36,020 bases of DNA from Sphingomonas sp. IW22 (GCF_041321155.1 NZ_JBGGWB010000013.1:1-36020); one strand, 5' to 3'. Counted from the first letter of the stretch, positions 15,771 through 24,327 are shown. A program made the numbers and translations. Notes: a model not told the origin generated them from the letters alone.

Positions 15771-17072
15771 GTGTCAACCGCCGAATTTGTCAACCGGCTA
15801 CCCGAATTGCTCCGCCCCAATCCAGCAAGGGTAGTGATCAGACCCTATATGCCGTCGACGGAAACCTATAAATATGCGGTACCGGATCAGCCACGTGCGC
15901 AGCGCATCGCCGACCGCGTCCTGGCGCTCGACCCAGCATCGCTCCACGATGAGTTGCAACGCATTCTTGATGATTTCTCGGGAAGGCATCGTGAGGTTCC
16001 GTCCCTGTTTTTGCGGCGGTTCCACGAGGTTGATGGCATCATCGTCTGTGATTGCGAGGTCACCCATGAACAGGCGCTCTTGATCGGTGCCCATTTTTGC
16101 AACGAATATTCCTATGAGGCAGCAGCGCTTTTCAATCCGAGCATCGTCCTGCATCCTGACCAGTCTGCTGTACCTGAAAACTCTCTCCGATTCATTCTTT
16201 CCCTGCGAGGCGTGGGCGAGGGGCATATCTCCTCCGTCACCTTTCGCACCGGGTTTTGCGCCGCGGACGGAACCATAGCAATCAATCCTCCGAGCCCCAT
16301 GCCGCTCGTGCTGGAGACTGAAAACATCTCCGGCGAGGACGGGCCGGACGCGGGCATTCGGATCAAGTGCGATGGCAGCCACGATCTCTCGGAGATCGTG
16401 ATCTTTCCGACAACCCCCAGCCAGCGTGGTGGCATCGAAGACCTTCGCTTGGTCCGCTTCCTGGACGACGATGGCCGAGCCACCTATTTCGGTACATATA
16501 CGGCATTTAGCGGCCAGTCCGTCCGGCAGGAGTTGTTGTCCACGCCGGACTTCCGGACATTCGAACTCAGACCGCTGCGTGGGGATGCCACCGGTAGCAA
16601 GGGCATGGCGCTTTTCCCCCGACGCATTGCCGGGCACTTTGCCATGCTTGGGCGCGAGGATAACGAAAATATCTGGTTCCTGACGTCCGCGGACATTCAC
16701 GACTGGAGTGGCGGAGCGAAAGCCATCGAACCTCGCTGGCCTTGGGAGTTTGTCCAGATCGGTAATTGCGGATCGCCGATCGAGATCGACGAAGGCTGGC
16801 TGGTCGTAACTCATGGAGTCGGCGCCGTTCGGAACTATTGCATCGGGGCGTGCCTGCTGGACCGTGACGATCCCTCGAAGCTGCTGGCGCGGACGAAGCT
16901 ACCGCTTTTGCGGTCGGACATGGATGAGCGCGAAGGTTATGTGCCAAACGTAGCCTACAGCTGCGGCGCGATGGTACATAATCGGGTGCTGGTACTGCCT
17001 TATGCCATTGCTGACAGCTTCACCACTTTTGCCACTATTCCTCTCGAGCGTCTGCTGGCCGCCATGGATTAG
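15771..17072 (+). CDS. GH130-family glycoside phosphorylase/hydrolase
   Basis: The product is 433 residues from the GTG at 15771, with GGAG six bases upstream; a TTG at 15759 overlaps that site. No signal peptide is seen, so it is cytoplasmic. Five-bladed beta-propeller blocks typical of GH130 are visible: DLRLVRFLDDDGRATYFGTYTAF, GSKGMALFPRRIAGHFAMLGR, ENIWFLTS, IGNCGSPIEIDEGWLVVTHGVG, and EREGYVPNVAYSCG near the C-terminus. Family members phosphorolyse or hydrolyse beta-mannosides; the substrate here cannot be read from sequence. It is separated from csp1 by about 250 bases with no recognised gene. Its local composition is less GC-rich than that of the metal genes, so it may have a different origin. 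A carbohydrate enzyme inside a copper block is unexpected. Confidence 0.85.
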   Translation: MSTAEFVNRLPELLRPNPARVVIRPYMPSTETYKYAVPDQPRAQRIADRVLALDPASLHDELQRILDDFSGRHREVPSLFLRRFHEVDGIIVCDCEVTHEQALLIGAHFCNEYSYEAAALFNPSIVLHPDQSAVPENSLRFILSLRGVGEGHISSVTFRTGFCAADGTIAINPPSPMPLVLETENISGEDGPDAGIRIKCDGSHDLSEIVIFPTTPSQRGGIEDLRLVRFLDDDGRATYFGTYTAFSGQSVRQELLSTPDFRTFELRPLRGDATGSKGMALFPRRIAGHFAMLGREDNENIWFLTSADIHDWSGGAKAIEPRWPWEFVQIGNCGSPIEIDEGWLVVTHGVGAVRNYCIGACLLDRDDPSKLLARTKLPLLRSDMDEREGYVPNVAYSCGAMVHNRVLVLPYAIADSFTTFATIPLERLLAAMD

Positions 17073-17181
17073 TCACTGTTGCCGACCTGTCCTGCTCTCG
17101 AGTCCGAACCATAGTTACACATCGGCACAACAACGATGCCAGTGCGATAATTTATGGCCATCTCAGAGACGGACTTCGCAC

Positions 17182-17194
17182 ATTACGTATACAG
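17182..17194 (+). repeat. TTACGTATACAG motif, copy A
   Basis: ATTACGTATACAG lies about 107 bases before the gene at 17301. The same 12 bases recur at 17810-17821 before the gene at 17910, with further similarity on the 5' side (TTCG upstream). It contains a TACGTA palindrome. It could be a shared promoter or operator element; which protein reads it is unknown. Confidence 0.5.
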
Positions 17195-17300
17195 CAAGGC
17201 GGAAGGTGACACCATTTCACGGGCAAGCTCCGGAAGGGGCGACAATCGACCGGGCATATGCTCGATCGAACGGGAAACCCAGACTTGAAGGAATGGATAC

Positions 17301-17591
17301 TTGCGCAAGAAGACGGCAATGATCGCTTCGCTCGCAGCTCTCGGCTTCCTCGCCGTCAGTGCCGGACCGGTGCTGGCGGACGGGATGCCGCCGGGCATGC
17401 CCGATCTTGAGGAGACCCTCAAGGCCAGGCCGGCGCCTGCCCAGCCCGATCCTGCCCACATGCAGGGCATGGCTCACGGTAAGGAGCAGATGCACGGCCA
17501 GATGATGCAGGGCCATCGAATGGCGATGCGGGATTCGCAGGACCAGGACGGCGCCTCCGGCATGTCACACAGGTCGGACGGTGGTTGCTGA
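17301..17591 (+). CDS. Met/His-rich small exported protein, unknown
   Basis: The product is 96 residues. I use the TTG at 17301, with AAGGA eight bases upstream, because it supplies the charged start of a good signal peptide (MRKKTAMIASLAALGFLAVSAGPVLA); an ATG at 17319 would lack those charges. The mature part has DGMPPGMPDLEETL, then HMQGMAHGKEQMHGQMMQGHRMAMRDS and a terminal GGC. The Met/His spacing resembles soft-metal-binding segments. The QMHGQMMQGH segment resembles QMHDQMMKDH in the next gene, so the two may be distant duplicates. Periplasmic copper or silver binding is inference; no named family. Confidence 0.65.
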   Translation: MRKKTAMIASLAALGFLAVSAGPVLADGMPPGMPDLEETLKARPAPAQPDPAHMQGMAHGKEQMHGQMMQGHRMAMRDSQDQDGASGMSHRSDGGC

Positions 17592-17662
17592 CCCTGCCAT
17601 CATTCCATCAGACGACAAGGTTGACGGACAAGATCATGGCCGCTTTCAACCGAAGCCTTGGT

Positions 17663-17680
17663 CCGCCGTTCCCACGGCGG
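17663..17680 (+). terminator. Terminator-like hairpin, copy A
   Basis: CCGCCGT and ACGGCGG form a 7-base stem around TCCC, followed by GGCCAATCGCTTTTC. It lies 72 bases after the gene ending at 17591. Nearly the same hairpin occurs at 18348-18373, again downstream of a Met/His-rich exported gene. Confidence 0.55.
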
Positions 17681-17808
17681 GCCAATCGCTTTTCTGGCCG
17701 GTCTCAGGACGAGAAAACCAGGCCGGGTCACATTTTTGATCGATCCCGGATCATCATTTTACGCGCCTGCTCCAGCAGGCGCACGGCCGATCGGATTTCG
17801 ATTCGTAA

Positions 17809-17821
17809 CTTACGTATACAG
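17809..17821 (+). repeat. TTACGTATACAG motif, copy B
   Basis: CTTACGTATACAG sits 88 bases before the gene at 17910 and matches copy A at 17182-17194 in 12 of 13 positions. A weaker relative, ACTTACTTATAGG, lies near 18973-18985 before the aldehyde dehydrogenase gene. Confidence 0.5.
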
Positions 17822-17909
17822 ACAGCGTCTCGCTAGCAGCATTGAAGCTTCGGAATTGCCGGGATCGGAACGTCGATCGGGCAACAGGAAGAACACTCGG
17901 AGACCCTCA

Positions 17910-18311
17910 ATGCGACAGACGACATTTCTCGCGGCGCCCGTCAGCCTCTTCGCGACGCTAACCTTCGCCGCCGGCACCGCTCTCGCCCAGTCGACGCCCG
18001 CGCCCGCGCAGGCTGCGCCGGCCCATGCCCACCAGCAGGGCATGGATCATGGCGGGCAGCAGATGCACGATCAGATGATGAAGGATCATCAGGCCGGCGC
18101 GCAGAAGCAGCAGGGGCAACCGGCCCAGCAGGATCAACAGGGCATGTCGGGGATGGCCGGCATGTCCGGCGGCTCGCCTGCATCGAACGGCTCGGGCATG
18201 GCCGGTAAGGCGAAGAGTGGCTGCTGCAAGATGCCGATGAAGAAGGCCAAGCCGGCGGCGAAGAAGAAGACCGCCAAGCCCATGGCCGACAAGCCGATGA
18301 GCGACATGTGA
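17910..18311 (+). CDS. Met/His/Lys-rich exported protein, unknown
   Basis: The product is 133 residues from the ATG at 17910 with CGGAG seven bases upstream. The signal peptide ends at A-L-A. The mature part is low complexity: an Ala/Pro/Gln start, HAHQQGMDHGGQQMHDQMMKDH, a Gln-rich stretch, MSGMAGMSGG, then CCKMPMKKAKPAAKKKTAKPM and MSDM at the end. Met, His and a Cys-Cys pair suggest copper or silver binding in the periplasm; the lysine tail resembles nucleic-acid or surface-binding tails. No named family. It shares the TTACGTATACAG upstream motif and the downstream hairpin style with the gene at 17301, so the two look like one regulon. Confidence 0.65.
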   Translation: MRQTTFLAAPVSLFATLTFAAGTALAQSTPAPAQAAPAHAHQQGMDHGGQQMHDQMMKDHQAGAQKQQGQPAQQDQQGMSGMAGMSGGSPASNGSGMAGKAKSGCCKMPMKKAKPAAKKKTAKPMADKPMSDM

Positions 18312-18347
18312 GGTTTCCAGCCCCGAGAACAGACCCCAGGGGCTGAG

Positions 18348-18373
18348 GGCCCGCCGTTCCCCCGCGGCGGGCC
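18348..18373 (+). terminator. Terminator-like hairpin, copy B
   Basis: GGCCCGCCG (18348-18356) and CGGCGGGCC (18365-18373) form a perfect 9-base stem, followed by AGTTCTTTG. The core CCGCCGTTCCC...CGGCGGGCCA repeats the hairpin at 17663-17680. Confidence 0.6.
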
Positions 18374-18458
18374 AGTTCTTTGACGATGCCCAGCGTCGCC
18401 CCGTGCTCCCAGCTTTCAAAACCGGGTCCGAGCGTCTGACTTGACAGAGGAAACAGCG

Positions 18459-18788
18459 ATGCGAAAACATCTTGGCGTCGGTGCTGCTGTTGGCTTTCTG
18501 CTCTTTGGCAGCACGCCGCTCCTCGCACAGGGTATCGGCCATAGCTTGTTCATGCGCGGCAAGATCGTCCGTATGGATGCGGGCGGCACAGTGGCCTGCC
18601 TGGGTAAGGCCGATGGCGCGCACATCGGGCAGATACTCGAAGTCTATCACGCAACGCCGCGCCACCGCCGTCTTGTCGGTCATGTCGAAGTCGACCAGAT
18701 TTTCGACGACCATTATGCTCATTTCCGCGTGAGGGACGGGACGCTTCAGAAAGGCGATTGGGTGAGCCTAAAGCGCGTCCGGGCGTAA
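18459..18788 (+). CDS. Exported GIGHSLFMRG-family protein, copy 2
   Basis: The product is 109 residues from the ATG at 18459, with GAGG eight bases upstream; a TTG at 18441 is less likely. The signal peptide (MRKHLGVGAAVGFLLFGSTPLLA) is followed by QGIGHSLFMRGKIV, VACLGKADGAHIGQILEVYHA, RRLVGHVEVDQIFDDHYAHFRV and a basic end. It is a clear paralogue of the protein at 9676-10032, lacking that copy's extra loop but keeping the single Cys and the His of GIGHS, LVGHV and DDHYAH. No MerR-type box like that of copy 1 is visible upstream. Function unknown; location in a metal block and conserved Cys/His suggest periplasmic metal handling. Confidence 0.75.
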   Translation: MRKHLGVGAAVGFLLFGSTPLLAQGIGHSLFMRGKIVRMDAGGTVACLGKADGAHIGQILEVYHATPRHRRLVGHVEVDQIFDDHYAHFRVRDGTLQKGDWVSLKRVRA

Positions 18789-19040
18789 CGCCAGAATTGG
18801 AATGCCAAGCGCCGCCCTCGCCAAAAGAAGACTCGGCCGAGTAACGCCTGTCTCGGCATAATTCCGATCAGGCGTGCGCGAATACGTTCAGGAGTCGATG
18901 AATAGTCATCGGCTCTGTTGGCGTGTCTGACCCTCAAGCCCGCGACCCCGATACCAGACTACCTTCTGCGGAACTTACTTATAGGCCACCCGGGCAAAGA
19001 GATTACTCCGTCAGGCCATCGATAGAGATGGAGTCAGGTT

Positions 19041-20561
19041 ATGTTCGAGAAGGCGATCGGGACCATTAACGCGGCGGCCTCCTTCCGACACCGCTATGAT
19101 AATTTCATCGGAGGCCGCTGGAGCGCTCCTGCGGGCGGCGAGTATTTCGCCGACACGAGCCCGATCAATGGCGCCCAGATCGCAGAGTTCGCGCTGTCGA
19201 CGCCGGAAGATGTCGAGCGCGCGCTCGATGCGGCGCACGCCGCCAAGGATCAATGGGCAAGGATCGCGCCCGCCGAACGCGCCAGGATTCTCAATCGCGT
19301 CGCCGACCGGCTCGAAGACAATCTGGAGTTGCTGGCACTTGCCGAGACGATCGACAATGGCAAGCCGATCCGCGAGACGCGCGCTGCCGACGTGCCGCTC
19401 GCGATCGACCATTTCCGCTACTTCGCCGGCTGCATCCGGGCGGAGGAAGGCGGCATCTCGACGATCGATGCGGACACCATCGCCTATCATTTCCGCGAGC
19501 CGCTCGGCGTCGTCGGCCAGATCATCCCGTGGAACTTCCCGCTGCTGATGGCGGCGTGGAAGATCGCCCCGGCGCTGGCGGCGGGCAACTGCACCGTCAT
19601 CAAACCCGCATCCCAGACGCCGCTCACCTTGCTGATGTTCGCCGAGCTCACCGCCGACATCCTGCCGCCCGGCGTGCTCAATGTCGTTACCGGCCCGGGA
19701 CGGACCGTTGGCCAGGCGATCGCCGCCAATCCGCGCATCGCCAAGGTCTCGTTCACCGGCGAGACCGTCACCGGCAAGCAGATCATGCACGCCGCGGCGG
19801 ACCATCTGATCCCCCAGACGATGGAGCTTGGCGGCAAGTCGCCCAACATCTTCATGGCGGACGTGCTCGACGAGGACGATGCCTTCTTCGACAAGGCGCT
19901 CGAAGGCTTTACTTTGTTCGCCTTCAACAAGGGCGAGGTCTGTACCTGCCCGTCGCGCGCCCTGATCCATGAGTCGATCTTCGACCGCTTCATCGAGCGC
20001 GCCGTGGCGCGCGTCGCCGCGATCCGCCAGGGCGATCCGCTCGACCCGTCGGTCCAGGTCGGCGCGCAGGCGTCGGAGGACCAGCTCCACAAGATCCTGG
20101 GCTATATCGATATCGGCAAGGCCGAGGGCGCGCAGTGTCTGGTCGGTGGCGCCAGGGCGCTGCCGGGCGGTGCGCTCGACCAGGGCTATTTCGTGCAGCC
20201 GACCGTGTTCGTGGGTCAGAACCACATGCGCATCTTCCAGGAGGAGATCTTCGGTCCCGTCCTGTCGGTCACCACGTTCAAGACGGTCGAGGAGGCGATC
20301 GCACTTGCCAATGACACCGCCTACGGTCTTGGCGCGGGCGTCTGGACCCGGAGCGGCAACACCGCCTACCGGCTCGGCCGCGCGATCGAGGCCGGGCGGG
20401 TCTGGACCAACTGCTATCATCAGTACCCCGCCCATGCCGCCTTCGGCGGATACAAGGCATCGGGCTTCGGGCGTGAAAACCACCGGATGATGCTCGATCA
20501 TTATCAGCAGACCAAGAATCTGCTCGTCTCCTATGACGAGCACGCGCTCGGCCTGTTCTGA
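19041..20561 (+). CDS. NAD(P)-dependent aldehyde dehydrogenase (AldB/ExaC-like)
   Basis: The product is 506 residues, the usual length, with GGAG seven bases before the ATG. Active-site residues are all present: N165 in IIPWNFP, K188 in IKPAS, E262 in MELGGKSPN and the nucleophile C301 in [12 protein letters not shown]. The GEVCTCPSR form and the [21 protein letters not shown] ending are typical of the acetaldehyde-type AldB/ExaC/AcoD group. It oxidises aldehydes to acids in the cytoplasm. The alcohol dehydrogenase gene follows after 25 bases on the same strand, so the pair probably converts an alcohol or aldehyde to the acid. The 252-base gap upstream holds a 12-base palindrome (18831-18842) and a weak copy of the TTACGTATA motif. 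The link to copper, perhaps aldehyde stress, is inference. Confidence 0.93.
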   Translation: MFEKAIGTINAAASFRHRYDNFIGGRWSAPAGGEYFADTSPINGAQIAEFALSTPEDVERALDAAHAAKDQWARIAPAERARILNRVADRLEDNLELLALAETIDNGKPIRETRAADVPLAIDHFRYFAGCIRAEEGGISTIDADTIAYHFREPLGVVGQIIPWNFPLLMAAWKIAPALAAGNCTVIKPASQTPLTLLMFAELTADILPPGVLNVVTGPGRTVGQAIAANPRIAKVSFTGETVTGKQIMHAAADHLIPQTMELGGKSPNIFMADVLDEDDAFFDKALEGFTLFAFNKGEVCTCPSRALIHESIFDRFIERAVARVAAIRQGDPLDPSVQVGAQASEDQLHKILGYIDIGKAEGAQCLVGGARALPGGALDQGYFVQPTVFVGQNHMRIFQEEIFGPVLSVTTFKTVEEAIALANDTAYGLGAGVWTRSGNTAYRLGRAIEAGRVWTNCYHQYPAHAAFGGYKASGFGRENHRMMLDHYQQTKNLLVSYDEHALGLF

Positions 20562-20586
20562 CCCCTCGCTCAAAGGAGAAACGGAC

Positions 20587-21612
20587 ATGGCGAAAACCAT
20601 GAAGGCGGCGGTCGTCCGCGAATTCGGCAAGCCCCTGGTCATCGAGGAGGCGCCGATCCCGGCGGTCGGCCCCGGGCAGATCCTGGTCAAGATTGCGGCA
20701 ACCGGCGTGTGCCATACCGACCTGCACGCGGCAGAAGGAGACTGGCCGGTCAAGCCCAACCCGCCCTTCATTCCTGGCCATGAAGGCGTCGGGCATGTCG
20801 CCGCCGTCGGTGCAGGCGTCACCCATGTGAAGGAAGGCGACCGGGTCGGTGTGCCCTGGCTCTACACCGCCTGCGGGCACTGCGTGCATTGCCTGGGTGG
20901 CTGGGAGACGCTTTGCCACGAACAGCAGAACACCGGCTATTCGGTCAATGGCAGCTTTGCCGAATATGTCCTCGCCGATCCCAACTATGTTGGTCACCTT
21001 CCCGACAATGTCGACTTCCTCGACATTGCGCCGATCCTCTGCGCGGGCGTCACCGTCTACAAGGGATTGAAGGCCACCGAGGCCCGACCCGGCGAGTGGG
21101 TGGTCGTCTCCGGCATTGGCGGGCTCGGCCACATGGCGGTGCAATATGCCCGAGCCATGGGTCTCAATGTGGCCGCGGTCGACATCGACGATAGCAAGCT
21201 CGACCTCGCTACACGCCTTGGCGCCACACTGACGGTCAACGCGCGCAACGAGGACCCTTCGGCAGCGCTCAAGAAAGCCATTGGCGGCGCGCACGGGGCG
21301 CTGGTGACCGCCGTTTCGCCCAAGGCGTTCCAGCAGGCGCTCGGCATGGTCCGGCGCGGCGGCACGGTCGCGCTCAACGGCCTGCCGCCGGGCGACTTCC
21401 CGTTGTCGATCTTCGACACCGTGCTGAACGGCATTACCGTGCGCGGCTCGATCGTTGGCACGCGGCTCGATCTGCTCGAGGCACTGGCGTTCGCCGGCGA
21501 GGGCAAGGTCAAGGCCACGGTCCATGCGGACAGGCTCGAGAACATCAACGACGTCTTCTCCCGCATGCATCATGGCGACATCGAGGGCCGGATCGTCCTC
21601 GACCTCGCCTGA
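20587..21612 (+). CDS. adhP: Zinc-dependent alcohol dehydrogenase (AdhP-like)
   Basis: The product is 341 residues with AAGGAG upstream of the ATG. Medium-chain dehydrogenase features are intact. Catalytic-zinc residues lie at C42 (GVCHTDLH) and H65-E66 (PGHEGVGH), with a later Cys in [12 protein letters not shown]. Structural-zinc cysteines are C96, C99, C102 and C110 ([16 protein letters not shown]). The Rossmann motif GIGGLGH lies near residue 176. This fits the AdhP group of NAD-dependent ethanol/propanol dehydrogenases. It follows the aldehyde dehydrogenase by 25 bases and precedes copA by 25 bases, so all four genes to copB may share one transcript. Why alcohol metabolism is wired to copper oxidase genes is not evident. 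Confidence 0.93.
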   Translation: MAKTMKAAVVREFGKPLVIEEAPIPAVGPGQILVKIAATGVCHTDLHAAEGDWPVKPNPPFIPGHEGVGHVAAVGAGVTHVKEGDRVGVPWLYTACGHCVHCLGGWETLCHEQQNTGYSVNGSFAEYVLADPNYVGHLPDNVDFLDIAPILCAGVTVYKGLKATEARPGEWVVVSGIGGLGHMAVQYARAMGLNVAAVDIDDSKLDLATRLGATLTVNARNEDPSAALKKAIGGAHGALVTAVSPKAFQQALGMVRRGGTVALNGLPPGDFPLSIFDTVLNGITVRGSIVGTRLDLLEALAFAGEGKVKATVHADRLENINDVFSRMHHGDIEGRIVLDLA

Positions 21613-21637
21613 AGCCGACTTCGCGAAAGTACAGTTC

Positions 21638-23344
21638 ATGTCTCCCTTACATATCCGGCCGATCGCGCGGCGCCGTTTCGTCCAGGGGCTGGCGATCGGC
21701 GGCGCGGTCGCCGGTTTCGCCCCGGCGCTTCTCGCGCGATCCGCACCAACCTTGCCCGCTGAGCTGAGCGGGACCGAGTTCGACCTCGAGATCGCCGAGC
21801 TGCCGGTCAACTTCACCGGCAAACGCCGTATCGCGACCGCCGTGAACGGCAGCGTGCCCGCGCCGGTCCTGCGCCTGCGCGAAGGCGACACGGTCACGCT
21901 GCGCGTACGCAACGGCCTCAAGGAGATGTCGAGCATCCATTGGCACGGCATCATCGTGCCGGCGGAGATGGACGGCGTGCCCGGCATCAGCTTTGCCGGC
22001 ATCGCGCCGGGCGAGACCTTCACCTATCGCTTCGAGGTCCGCCAGAGCGGAACCTACTGGTATCACGCTCACACGCTCGCCGAGCAGACGGGACTCTATG
22101 GAGCGATCATCGTGGAGCCAAAACAGGTGCCGACGGCGCGGGCGCCCGATCGCGACTATTGCATCGTGCTCAGCGACTGGTCGGACGAGCCGCCGTTGCA
22201 GATCTTCCTCAATCTCAAGAAGCAGAGCAGCTACTATAATTTTGCGCAGCCGACCGCCGGCGATTTCCTCAAGGATGTCGGCACCATGGGCTTGGGCAAG
22301 GCGCTCGAGCGGCGGCGGATGTGGAACAGCTCGCGGATGAACCCGACCGACTACAGCGATGTCTCTGCCGCGACCTACACCTATCTGATGAACGGCGCGC
22401 CGCCCGCCGGCAACTGGACCGGTATCGCCGCGCCCGGCGAGCGCGTGCGCCTGCGCTTCGTCGGCGCGGGGACGGCGACGTTCTTCGACGTGCGGATCCC
22501 CGGGGTCGAGCTGACGGTCGTATCGACCGACGGGCAGCCGGTCGAGCCGGTCACGGTCGAGGAATTCCGGATCGGCCCGGGCGAGACCTACGACGTCGAG
22601 TTCACCATGCCCGAGGGCGGCGCCCGCACCATCTTCGCGCAGGCGATCGATCGGAGCGGCTATGCGCGTGGCACGATCGCACCGGCCCCGGGCATGGCGG
22701 CAGCCGTGCCGCCGCTCGATGCCCGGACCTGGCTCGAGCCGGTCGACATGATGGGCGCGATGGCGACGATGGGCGCAATGGGAGGCGACGCGCATGCCGG
22801 GCACGGCATGACCGAGATGCCGGCCAGGGCACGGCACGCCCGCACCGAATATGGCGCCAATACCGACATGCGCGTCGACTATCCGCGCACCAATCTCGAC
22901 GATCCCGGCGCCGGGCTGCGCGGGCGCGGCTGGCGCGTGCTGACGCTGGCCGATCTGCGCACGCCGGGCGGCGATCCCGACCCGCGCGAGCCCGAGCGCG
23001 ACATCGAGCTGCATCTGACGGGCAATATGGAACGGTTCATCTGGTCGCTCGACGGCATCAAGCTCAACGATTCCAGGCCGCTTCATTTCAAGCCAAACGA
23101 GCGGCTGCGCGTCACCTTCGTCAACGACACGATGATGGCGCATCCGATGCATCTGCACGGCATGTGGAGCGATGTCGAAGGCCCGGACGGCGCCTTCCAG
23201 GTCCGCAAGCATACGGTCGTGGTCCAGCCCGCCCAGCGGGTGAGCTTCCGCGTCACCGCCGACGCCATGGGCCGATGGGCCTTCCACTGCCATCTGCTCT
23301 ATCACATGGCGGCCGGCATGTTCCGGGAGGTGGTGGTCGCATGA
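21638..23344 (+). CDS. copA: CopA/PcoA-type multicopper oxidase, copy 1
   Basis: The product is 568 residues from the ATG at 21638; the ribosome site is weak, which suggests coupling to the upstream gene. The N-terminus, IARRRFVQGLAIGG, is a twin-arginine signal, so copper is loaded before export. All copper-ligand blocks are present: IHWHG and YWYHAHT in domain 1, HPMHLHG and FHCHLLYHMAAGM near the end, covering the type 1 and trinuclear sites. The Met/His-rich linker typical of CopA is short here (MMGAMATMGAMGGDAHAGHGM). Role: oxidises periplasmic Cu(I) to Cu(II) and binds extra copper. Its stop overlaps the copB start by four bases. It is shorter and clearly diverged from the second copy at 31445-33370. 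Confidence 0.95.
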   Translation: MSPLHIRPIARRRFVQGLAIGGAVAGFAPALLARSAPTLPAELSGTEFDLEIAELPVNFTGKRRIATAVNGSVPAPVLRLREGDTVTLRVRNGLKEMSSIHWHGIIVPAEMDGVPGISFAGIAPGETFTYRFEVRQSGTYWYHAHTLAEQTGLYGAIIVEPKQVPTARAPDRDYCIVLSDWSDEPPLQIFLNLKKQSSYYNFAQPTAGDFLKDVGTMGLGKALERRRMWNSSRMNPTDYSDVSAATYTYLMNGAPPAGNWTGIAAPGERVRLRFVGAGTATFFDVRIPGVELTVVSTDGQPVEPVTVEEFRIGPGETYDVEFTMPEGGARTIFAQAIDRSGYARGTIAPAPGMAAAVPPLDARTWLEPVDMMGAMATMGAMGGDAHAGHGMTEMPARARHARTEYGANTDMRVDYPRTNLDDPGAGLRGRGWRVLTLADLRTPGGDPDPREPERDIELHLTGNMERFIWSLDGIKLNDSRPLHFKPNERLRVTFVNDTMMAHPMHLHGMWSDVEGPDGAFQVRKHTVVVQPAQRVSFRVTADAMGRWAFHCHLLYHMAAGMFREVVVA

Positions 23345-24327
23345 TCCGGATTTTCCCCTCGCGCGGCATCGCTCTTGGCGCTGCCCTCTTCCTGGCGCCG
23401 GCGATCACGGCTCCCGCCCTCGCGCAGGGTGCCTCGCCCCCGTCGCCCGCCGCCACCCCTGCCCAAACGGCCACTCCCGCTCAGCACACCCCTTCCGCGC
23501 AAGGCTCTCAGGACCATGCGGGCATGGACATGCCGGGCATGGATATGACCGACACGAAGGCGTCCGGTAACGGCGCCACGATGGACATGGGCTCGATGCA
23601 GGGTGGCAAGGCCCCGCCGGACGCGCGCAACTCGGACGATTATGCCGACGGCTATCGCAACTCGACGCTGCCGGGCTATGAGATGGCCGACAAGCTCTCG
23701 ATCCCCAAGATACTTGTCGATGAGCTCGAATTCGCCAGCGGCAACGAGGGTCAGGGCGTGGGTTGGACCGTGCTCGTCACCAAGGGTCAGGACAATGACA
23801 AGCTCTGGCTGCGCAGCCAGGGCCTCAAGAACTCCCGCGACCAACGTCTCGATCCGGAGAGCAGCGTCGAGGCGCTGTGGTGGCACAGCAAGAACCCGTT
23901 CTGGGGCACGCTGCTCGGGGTCAGGCAGGATCTCGGCAAGGGCGCGACGACATGGCTGGCCGCCGGCGTCGAGGGACTGGCGCCTTATTGGTTCGACGTC
24001 CAGCTCACCGGCTATGTAGGAACCGATGGGCGTCTCGCGGCGCGCGCCAAGGCCTCCTATGAGGTCCTGTTCACCAATCGGTTGATCCTCACACCGCAGG
24101 TAGAGACCAATATCTATTCGAAGCGGTCGAGAGATCGGCAGCTTGGCAGCGGCTTCAGCAATGTCGAGCTGAGCGGACGGTTGCGCTACGAGGTGTCGCG
24201 CAAGTTCGCGCCCTATATCGGCTTCGTCTGGGAGCGTGCGTTCGATGGCACGGCGGGCTTCCGACGCCTGCGGGGCGAGGGGTCATCCGAACACCGGCTG
24301 GTGATCGGCTTGCGCGCTTGGTGGTGA
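23341..24327 (+). CDS. copB: CopB/PcoB outer-membrane copper-resistance protein, copy 1
   Basis: The product is 328 residues, translationally coupled to copA (ATGA). A signal peptide ends at A-L-A. A Met/His-rich N-terminal stretch (DHAGMDMPGMDMTDTK, later MDMGSM) is followed by the CopB domain: LEFASGNEGQGVGWTVLVTKGQDNDKLWLRSQG, an alternating beta-barrel pattern, LTPQVETNIYSKRSRDRQLGSGFSNVELSGRLRYEVSRKFAPYIGFVWER, and a C-terminal Trp-Trp. CopB proteins are outer-membrane barrels that bind or sequester copper with CopA. The family mark is clear. The other copy at 30318-31445 shares the barrel motifs but has a longer Met/His leader. Confidence 0.93.
   Translation: MIRIFPSRGIALGAALFLAPAITAPALAQGASPPSPAATPAQTATPAQHTPSAQGSQDHAGMDMPGMDMTDTKASGNGATMDMGSMQGGKAPPDARNSDDYADGYRNSTLPGYEMADKLSIPKILVDELEFASGNEGQGVGWTVLVTKGQDNDKLWLRSQGLKNSRDQRLDPESSVEALWWHSKNPFWGTLLGVRQDLGKGATTWLAAGVEGLAPYWFDVQLTGYVGTDGRLAARAKASYEVLFTNRLILTPQVETNIYSKRSRDRQLGSGFSNVELSGRLRYEVSRKFAPYIGFVWERAFDGTAGFRRLRGEGSSEHRLVIGLRAWW

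Larger units (their letters stand above)
17592..17909. other. 318-base gap with hairpins and a repeated motif
   Basis: I see no credible gene here. It holds a terminator-like hairpin (17663-17680), a perfect 9-base inverted repeat (GCGCCTGCT at 17763-17771, complement at 17774-17782, two bases apart) and the second TTACGTATACAG motif (17810-17821). The last two probably belong to the promoter region of the gene at 17910. Confidence 0.5.

Noticed and set aside
18831..18842. 12-base palindrome ACTCGGCCGAGT before the aldehyde dehydrogenase gene
   Set aside because: Short GC-rich palindromes arise easily here and no second copy was found, so it is not called an operator.
19011..23305. Very long minus-strand frames opposite ALDH, ADH and copA
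   Set aside because: They lack recognisable motifs and mirror strongly supported plus-strand genes.
22321..23340. Upstream part of a 668-residue frame that ends as CopB
   Set aside because: Before 23341 the frame is an Arg-rich shadow of copA; the real CopB start is the ATG overlapping the copA stop.
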